This document shows positions 11,201-20,200 of a stretch of DNA of 21,554 bases, piece after piece. Each line of letters starts with the position of its first letter. Positions within the stretch are counted from its first letter, which is position 1. The position numbers and the translations under genes are program-made. The DNA is from Perkinsus chesapeaki (Eukaryota; Perkinsozoa; Perkinsida; Perkinsidae). The stretch spans positions 1 to 21,554 of the forward strand of contig JAAPAO010000593.1 of assembly GCA_013115145.1 (NCBI GenBank), read 5' to 3'. The notes under the pieces were generated by a model. It did not search any database and was not told where the DNA came from. It saw nothing but the letters and a program-made list of their open reading frames with translations.

Positions 11201-14200
11201 TACGATGTAGTATAAGATAGGATGGACAAGGTGAATTAAGATAATGAGATGCAAGTGAGGATGTCTACACATGGTCGACTGCATGACCAGTAGTTAGTTA
11301 CTAGACAACACGTTCATGTGTCTAGAAAATCCCACTGGAAGTGAACTGAGTACGTCTGTTAGGTTTGTCTAACAACGGCGAATGGCGCCAGCGTTGGAAA
11401 ATAACAAGAGGGTGATCAGAGATCTCGATGGTGTTGCACACCGGCAACTACATGCGCCACGATCGAGCGTTTGGTTCACCTCTCATAAGGTTATAGAGAG
11501 CAACAATGAGACAAGACTGCATGTAGCAAAATCAACAATACGGATGCCTATTAGCACCAATTAATCGTTAAGACGAAATGTGTCAGCTCCCTACCCTGAA
11601 AAACTTTCCAAATATCTCTCAAGTTGAAAGTATAATGGCTCTTCGCGGGGGTCGGCAACAGCTCCTTGTGCACCGTCTGGAATATCTCGTACGCTCCGGC
11701 GACCAGTGGGTCCTTCAGACGTCGAACGGGCTCCTCGAAGCCGGCCAAGAAGTACTCAACGATCGTTTGGAAAATCCACTCCACCGAGGACCGCTGCATA
11801 TCAATTGCGCAGATCATATTGTGATGTCGCTTCAACCTCTCCGTGATGAACGTTCGTCCGCCGCCCGGCGGGCCCATCGCCGAGATATAGGTGGTATCGA
11901 TGATCTCCTGGAAAGTGAGCTCCTTTCTGTTATACCAGCCACCGTGGTCGTGCCATTGCCTTAGCAACTCGATAGGCGGCTGGGCGCCATAGTACTCCTT
12001 TTGGGGCATGTTCAAATCGTCCACGAAGATGACCAATTGCTTCCCCGCCGGCGGCCCGAACACTCCTCTACGGCGCTTCTCGGTTTTGGAGTCAAGGAGA
12101 TCTTGCAGCTGGTTCACTTGTGTTTGTGCCGAGAAATTGACAAAGACGCTTTGATAGGTGTCAGGCGCTTCCTTCTGGAGCCACTGCGCGGTGTGAATGC
12201 TCTTGCCAGTACCGGTGTTGCCGAATATGAGAACGTGGTTGCCCGCGGTGACCAGCTTGGCCATCACGTGGGTCAGTTGTATACTGTCGATGGTCGGCAC
12301 CACTATAGAATCGTATACGGCGTTTCGAGGGATCTTGAAGTGCGGCACGGTATCGAGCCACTTCGTCCACTTGTAGCCGGGGACTTGGCTCTCCTCCATT
12401 TCCACAGGCGCGCAGCACCTGAACAAAAATCGCCCAGACCGCAGCGGAGCGACGCGGAGCCCTACATCTCGTAAACACAGCCGCTCGTGTTCATCCTCAA
12501 GAGGGTTCTGTCGAAGCCAAGATTCTCGCCGTGCTCGATGAACCACTGGCTGACCTTCGGTCGACTGTCGGCCTCGCAAGCCGCGCCGATCGACCAAACC
12601 GCGCAGAACAGGAAGATATCTTGAAGGTGGTCAGATGCCAGCTTAACCACGTCCGCTTGGGTGATTTTGCGGCCTTCTTTGGGTTCATACTTCTCGAAGT
12701 AGCAATCCATGAGGCGGAAGAACGAACACAGGAGATTGTTGTCGACGGTACCTAAACCACGGCATGCTAGCCTAACGGTAGAGCATGCGACTAGTATTCC
12801 AAAGGTCGCGCGCTCGATCCTCTCACTTGCTATTTCCTTCGTATTCCTCCTAATAAATGTTATCGCAGGCAAACAGAACTCCGTCGTCCACTTGTGCAGG
12901 TGCTGTCTAATATCATCCGTGAAGTTACTCGGCAATCTCTCGATCCACGATTTCACCAACGGCTCCAAGCCGAGAGCTGTGGGCTCCATAAACACCATAC
13001 CGCATCGACTCACAGTAGCCGGGGAGGCCACCGCAAGGTCCTCAACTTCGAAGATCATTCGGACCTCCGGCGTCAGCGCTATGATCTCCCCGCTGGTCAG
13101 ACAGAGCTTCTTGTTGTCATCGAGGACAGTATTCATCGACTCGATCCACAAGGCATCGACAGGACCATCGAAAATGACCCATTGGTTGTCCGAGCTGCCG
13201 GCCTTGTTGTCGCTGACCGCGCGCCTCAAAAGCTCAGAGGCAATGCCGTCGCTCCATTCGTGAGTCACTTCATCGAATGCACCATAAAGCTGCGCCTGTG
13301 TGATAGCCTTCGGGTTCAGCACGTGCGTCTGGACGCACTCGTAGCCACCATCACCGTCCTTCTTCAGCTTCGTCATCGTTTGCTTCAACATTCGATAATT
13401 GGTAGTCTTTCCGGCACCAGTCGGACCAACAAGCATCATACCGTGGCGAACCTTCAGTGTGTCCAACAACTGGACGACCTTCACCACAAACCATTCCGTG
13501 CCTTGCACATTGTTTTTCTCAAAGATCTCCTCGAGCGCACCAGAAAGATTTCCATAGTCGACCTTGGGCCGCTCCGTGGTGGGAAAAAGATCAGAAATGA
13601 TGTTTTCAAACAGAGGCAGGTCGTCCTGTAGGAACTTCGGCACGTTGACGTCCCGTAGAGCTCGCAGGACTATCTGGTCTTCACCGAGCTGATCACCGAG
13701 GGTTCGCTTCAGCAGTCCACAAGCGTCGATCGTAGACTTCACCGCTCTCATACCGTAATCATAGTGATCTTGCGCCGACAACTGACATGTCAGAATAAAC
13801 TCGACAGCGTTGCAGCGCGCCGACTCACCTGTTCGCTCGAGAGCTTGAAGGTTCCGACCATTTTCCTGGCGTATCCTCGAGCGGCTTCAAAGCCGTAGGC
13901 GTAGAGCATGATCTCTGCGATGAGAGCGTAGTCGGGAACCATCATCGCCATTGGACGGAACAGCGCCTGAGGAGGAAGAGTGAATGATAGTCCATAAATC
14001 CACAAGTAAAAGCGTAGAAAGCACAGAGGCGAGACGGAGTCGAATTGATTTAAGGACCAGCCTGGTCCGACCAGACACTTGGGCTATCTCTACGTGGAGT
14101 TTGCACGTAACGAAGGTCTCAAGAGGAATAGGGCGCTCTTTAAGAACGTATCAATACGCCGTATCGCCCATGGCGATTCGCCGATACCCGGGGCAAGATA

Positions 14201-17200
14201 ACATGATCTCAGCGATACAAGAACTACAAATAAGCAACCCACGTAAGCCCTCTCACCGCAAGATTGTCCGGTAGCTCAGTTCTGCCAGCATAACCAGGGT
14301 TCATGGTAATAAAGACGTTGAAGGTCGGCTTCATAACAATCATGGAGCCCTCGAACTCCAACTCCTTGGTTTCTGAAATGCAACACCTTTTGTGAAGACA
14401 TCCTTCCGATGTTGAATGATACTCAGAATTGACTACGTGTTACACATCATCAGTTATACGTGGGAATTTGCTGACCGAGTTGCCGCAGAAAAATCAAACT
14501 TCGGAGCTGAGAGATGCAATTATCCACCGGAATTTTACGAAGCTTCCTTTCCTCCAAAGTAGGCGAACGCATGTATGTAGGTCGGCAACTTCCTTGTGGT
14601 AGAGAGAAGCCAAAAGACTTACGTGAGTAGCTGGTTAGGGAGGCTTTAGCGCCAAACAGGACAAGCAGCTGTTGAGCAATGACAGACAACACTTCAATGT
14701 AAATACGATTGAACTCATCAAAGCAGCACCTGACGAACGAGATATGTAAGGCAATCGACCATCAGGGGGACTAGCTCAAATGGTAGAGCGCTCGCTTAGC
14801 AAGCGAGAGGCACCGGGATCGATGCCCGGGTTCTCCACTTTTCTAACATTTTAATGAAATAGCCAATAAACCTATATTCATCTAGTCAAAACCTTCAAAT
14901 ATTAATACGGTAATATATATGCTATTACAATATGTATATTATAGCAGTTCAGAATGCACCACAGAGTCGGACCATCACTTACCATGCCCCCGAGTAAGCC
15001 AATCCCTTGAAGAACTTCCCCACCATTAAATAGTCCATCTCCGGTGAGCAGTTAAACACCACACATTGCTTCGCCAATGCCTTCGCCAAATCCTTAGTAG
15101 TCTCGGTTTTACCCGTACCAGCCGGCCCCGCCGGTGCTCCACCCAAATTCAAACTTTGTGCCCCCATCAGAGTCATGTAACACATATCCGTCAGAGGTGT
15201 TATAACCAATCGCATCGTGTTTCCCAAATACTCGTATCCATACGGGAACTCCGTCCGCACGCACTTAACCCACATATTCTCCCTCCCGGTATCGTCCTCT
15301 TCCCAGTAGTATCGAAGCTGGGAGATCCACTCGAACGCGCTGCAGTCTGAGACTCCCTCAGCCGCCAACTTCTGGACAACGTCTTTCGCGTGGACGTCAA
15401 TAACAATGAGCGCTCCAATAGCGGTTCTCTGAGCCCTCGACAGCCCCCGCCGAATCAGCGCCACCAAATCCAGAAGTTGCTGTTGGCACTGCGAATGATA
15501 CTCCTCCACCTTCCCATCCAGTATCGCATCTTCAACCTCGGCAGTCCAGTGCACTTGTGATCCGTTCAGCACTGCTTGCGCTGCATGGTCCAACACCCAC
15601 TCACTTCGAGGCCTCTCCCCGTAGCTGACTACCGCCCTAAACATCACCTCTCTCACCGCCTCCCTCATTTCCTTCTCCACAGACGACATCCACGACTCCA
15701 CATTAACTCCCCTCGTCGCCACCGGTGTAACAAAATCGATAATTTCACCCTCTGCTGAGTGCATTTGCATAATCTCGTTATCTCCCTCAAATGTGAGCTT
15801 ATTCATCGCTTCGAACACCTTATTGAGGAACGGCTGCACCCTAGTAGGATCTTTCGTCTGCGAAAGAATCTCCAAGAGCTCCTCATTCGCCAGGAAATAA
15901 AATCGAGCAAACAGCGCTCGCTTCGACTCCAGATAGTCCTCCAGTCCCTTCTGCACCGTATCCAGAATCACATTGGCTTCTCGAAACTTTTCCAACAGCC
16001 CTTCCGTAGCGCAAATTTCGACCACCTTGGGATTCTGGTGTGCATCCGCCATAGTTTTCCTCCATTTCTGATCTACATTCCTGAATCTCTTGCTCTCACT
16101 CGGCAACTGCTTCACTATATCCTCCGAGTCGAAGATCGGTTGAAGGTACATCCAGGCTCGCTGCAGTTTGAGCCACTCATCCAACGTCTCCGAAACCCTC
16201 ATCAACCTCTCCGCCCAGTTGTCGATGTCCTCTTCAAACACCTTCTTATATAGCGAAAATTGCATCGCCTGCACCGTCACTATGTGCTCATCCAGCATAT
16301 TCAAAGCTTCGTCACTACCCTTAAGAATATACGTTCCGGTATTCCTGTACTCCTCCTTGACGTCAAAGTACACCCCCTCCCACTCCCCCTTCATAGCTGC
16401 CAATTGCTTCTCCAAAGCCCACTCCTTCCCAGCTCTATCCCCCACCTCAGCGATCTCCTCCGAGAACTTATCAATGCCCATCTCCAGCAGTCTTTCCAGC
16501 GTAAATGGCTCCATCTGCGGCCCGACTTTACACCCAATCTTGCCCGATATCATTTCCCAATGTCGATCCCTCATCCCACCGTTCCTCAGCCCCACCACTA
16601 CCGGCACATACGGCTTGAAGTCCTCCAGTTCTTTCTTCACCTGCTCTGCTATGCTACATATCGATTGCAGTTGAGGGTCCTCCTTCAGCTTTCTGATAGT
16701 CTTAAACATAAGCTTAATTCCACCGTTAACTTCACTCTCGCAGTGCCTGAATTCCGGTATAGTATAAATACGCGAGTCTCTAACAACCAGCGAGCAGAAG
16801 CACCCACAATCATGTGTTCCTCAAGCTCCAAAAAGTGTCCACAGCGCGGAAGTATAATGAAAAAGTAGCTTTTCAAGGAGAGCATTGAAAATAAAGTTCT
16901 ACATTAAATTTCGGAGAACATTAATAGGTATAATATTATATTCGGGTGCCCAATCTAGAGAGCTCGAAATTGATCAGTGCGATGATATATAATATACACC
17001 TATACTGCCTACTGTCTGGCAGACAGCGACTTCCGAAGGAGTGTTGCCCAAGATGAAAATGCAATACACTAATAATATTATATATGACTGGTGTAATATT
17101 ATAAATTAATATAGTAAAATACCAATAATAACGTACACACCGCAAAGTTCAATATTCTTCCGCTCCCGCTGCACCTCTACTACCTCGCATCGATATCCCC

Positions 17201-20200
17201 AAACGGTCCCTTCCGCCAAGTAGTTTTATTAACATTCCAATTAAATGCAGTTTTCCAAAGATTCACATAAGGCTCAAAGTCCCTAATCAAAAACGTATCT
17301 TTTCGCACTATAAAGATTTTCCTACCTGCATATCTTTCCCAGCCTCGAGTAGTCCGTCGTATCCCTATTAAAGAGCGTCTCTCTGCTATTAAAGAGCTTT
17401 CCCTGCCCAACCGCGGCATCTAGCCGTCCTCTCAGGTCCTCCAGCAAACCGTGAACCCTCTCCACATCAGCCAGCTTGTCATGGTCCGAAAATGACGCCA
17501 CTTCCCCCTCGAGACTGTCGATGAGGCCCTCAAACGAGTCCTGGCTATCTACCTGCTCCCCCAAGAATCTCTCCCGATCCACATCCAATTTGCGAGATAA
17601 ATTCGTGGCGCGTGACGTTATTTCCAAAGGTTGTCCATATATAATCCAGCGCTCGCGGAAAGTATCTTTGCTCAGCCGAAAAACTGTCCCAAAATTTCCC
17701 AGCGCGTCGTACATCTCAATGCACTCCTGGATCTCGCTCTGAACCTTCCCGACCTCGCCCGGCAGATGATTTAGAAATTCCGTCATCTCCGAAACTGCCT
17801 CGATATCTCCGATTTCTCGCGAAAGTTTCTCGAACATCGTCTCGAATTTCGGTCTGATTTCGCCCGTCATTCTCCCCCTCAAGCGATCGCCTTCGATTTC
17901 CAACACTCCCACAGCGATGCCGAGAAGCTTCTCCGACAGCTGCTGCCGTATATCACCAAAACTGATCCGGAACATGCCGATCTGAACCGGCCCATCTGGC
18001 ACTCGTTCCAGCACTTCCTCGCGACGCTTCAATTTCGCGGTGACCAGTTTTTTCACGTCCGTCGGCGACATCTGCTCTTCCCCGTTTTTGTATTCCTCCA
18101 AAACTTGCTCGACATTCACCCGCAGCAAATCCTCAAATTCCTGCATCGACCTAAGATACTCTTCCAGCCAGTCCCCGTGAACCCGCACCCTTTCCGCCGC
18201 TCGCTTCCTGCATCTCTCAGCCCACTCGTCCGTGTTCCTAAACCCCTTATATAGCCCTCCATCCCGCTTAAAATTCGGGAACAGCAACTTCTCGAGACTC
18301 GACAATCTTCCCACAGCGTTCAGAGCATCATCGAAAACCATCTCAACGGCCTCCGCAAATTCATCCGGCATCTTCGTGTACGCAAAACACGGCACCCGCT
18401 CAACCTCAGTTCTCTTCTCGTCCCCGCCATCCTCCCCAGCCACCGTCACCTCCTTCACCACTTCCCTCTCCGACGCGACTATTTCCGTCACAAAAAGGGG
18501 ACAGTTCTCGCCATTCTCATGGACCGTCTCCTCCACACGGTAGCCCTCCGGCGTGCGAACCTCGAAGAAATTCGCGAATTTGTCCGTGGCATCGACGTAA
18601 ATCCCTTTTATAGTCTCCGACATGATGAACTGTACCAACATCAACACCCTCCTCAACGGCGAGTCCAAATATCTCAGAAAATTAGTCTCGTTAAAATTGT
18701 ATTTTCCCGTGGCGCTCTTGGCCATAAGCTCCTTTACCACCGCTACCCTCATGGCCGGTATCCACAGGTCCCTAACATATGCCATCTGCGCAATGTGGAG
18801 CTCATGAATGGATTTGAATTGATTCAGTGAAAGGCCCTTCAAGACCGCACCGTCCACCAAAAGCGGCGATCGCGCCTTCACCAAGTCCAGGCATTCTAAT
18901 ACACTCGCTTTAATGGCTGCAACAACCTAAACCAGAAATAATTTCGTGGCGCGCGAGAATCTTAGAGCTCTATCTCACCTCTGGACGACTTCTCAACGTG
19001 ACACTCGCAAAAGATACTACTTGATGGCCAACACTCCTATATTTCCTCCAGGGCACCTCTGCCGCGTAGCCTACCCACGGAATCCCCCTTCGCTTGATCG
19101 GCGGCCAACTGATCTCTCTCAGCAAGCTCGCTGTAGCCGCGTTTGTCTTGACACTATGAACGAGCATTATTCGGTTCATCTCCAAGGTGTAGTTCCTTTG
19201 GACCTCGACAACGGCTGCGTCGATGCCGTCATCGAAGTTGTAGGCCTCCTCATCAATGCCAGACGCGAGAGCTAGCGTAATGATCCTCCTCATCCATGAA
19301 GGATCGTGATTTATCTGAACGAGGTTGATGCGAGGCTTTCACACTTATAAAGATACGCCCATGAGACCGGTATTATAATATCTGTGGAAACGGTTGAAAC
19401 TCTTCCTCTTTGTCGTAGCTCAGTGAGTCAGTTCATGTGAGCAATCTCAACTGCTACACATCTACGTTAGTCTGACATTGTTAGATACGCCACCGGCCCT
19501 CTCGCTCCCCACAGATCGAACCTCTCCGCTTACAGATGTCCCAACTGCTGGCACATTCTCGATACATAGTTGCAACTTCATCTTCGATTCCGCGTATCTA
19601 TCACAACACCACCATCAACACCGACAAGCCACGCTCCTTCACCTCCGCCTCAGAACAGCTGCCTTCAATCGATCCGCGAACAGTGAGACGTTCTCCCCCT
19701 CAATGCAGAGGAACTGACTGGACACTTGCGTCCTTGCAGAGAGGCTATCAGCCCAGGAGATCTCAGCCTTTCCGGTGGCTCCATCGAACCTGAGAATGAG
19801 GTCCGTCATCCACGAACATATCAGAAATTAGAATACGGATTCGCGATGTCCTTAAAAACTTGGAAGCCATACTGCTATCCGGGAGTGTCGGGAAATATAT
19901 CAAACTTCGCCGCTGCGATGGCCAAGCTTTACTGAGTAAAGCTAGTGTATCTTTGAATTCCTGTGCGTGCATCGTTATGTCGCGCTAAATGCTACGAGCT
20001 GCCTTTCACATGAGAACGCGTAACTTCACCAGTTGATGCCATACACTTCTGCATCAGATGCGGCCTCTGAAAATCTTACGAAGTTCTATTTTTATCTATC
20101 CTAAATCCTCATGTCGAATATCTTATTTCGAGGCCGGGAAAATTCTTTCGATCACTTTATATTCCTCGACCAAGAGCGCCAAACGTCGAATCGGTAAATC

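Larger units (their letters stand above)
14730..14982 (-). other. 253-nt intron hosting a tRNA gene
   Basis: Between exons 12 and 13 (TG|GTAAGTGATGG to CGTTCGTCAG). It separates the AAA1 P-loop from its Walker B motif. The tRNA-Ala gene occupies 14765-14837 on the opposite strand; the rest, 14840-14960, is AT-rich. Confidence 0.85.

Noticed and set aside
12461-12597. Continuation of the minus frame upstream of the AAA3 exon as a Met-initiated protein
   Set aside because: This is out-of-frame reading into exon 17; the exon starts at 12418 after TTCAG, and the phase (AT|G) fits exon 17.
12894-13631. 245-codon plus-strand open frame
   Set aside because: It is exactly antisense to the AAA2 exon, whose minus frame carries clear dynein motifs; long antisense frames follow from the codon use of that exon.
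15759-16868. Plus-strand frames of 160-200 codons opposite the linker exon
   Set aside because: Low-complexity shadows (Leu/His/Ser-rich) of the dynein exon 14983-16746.
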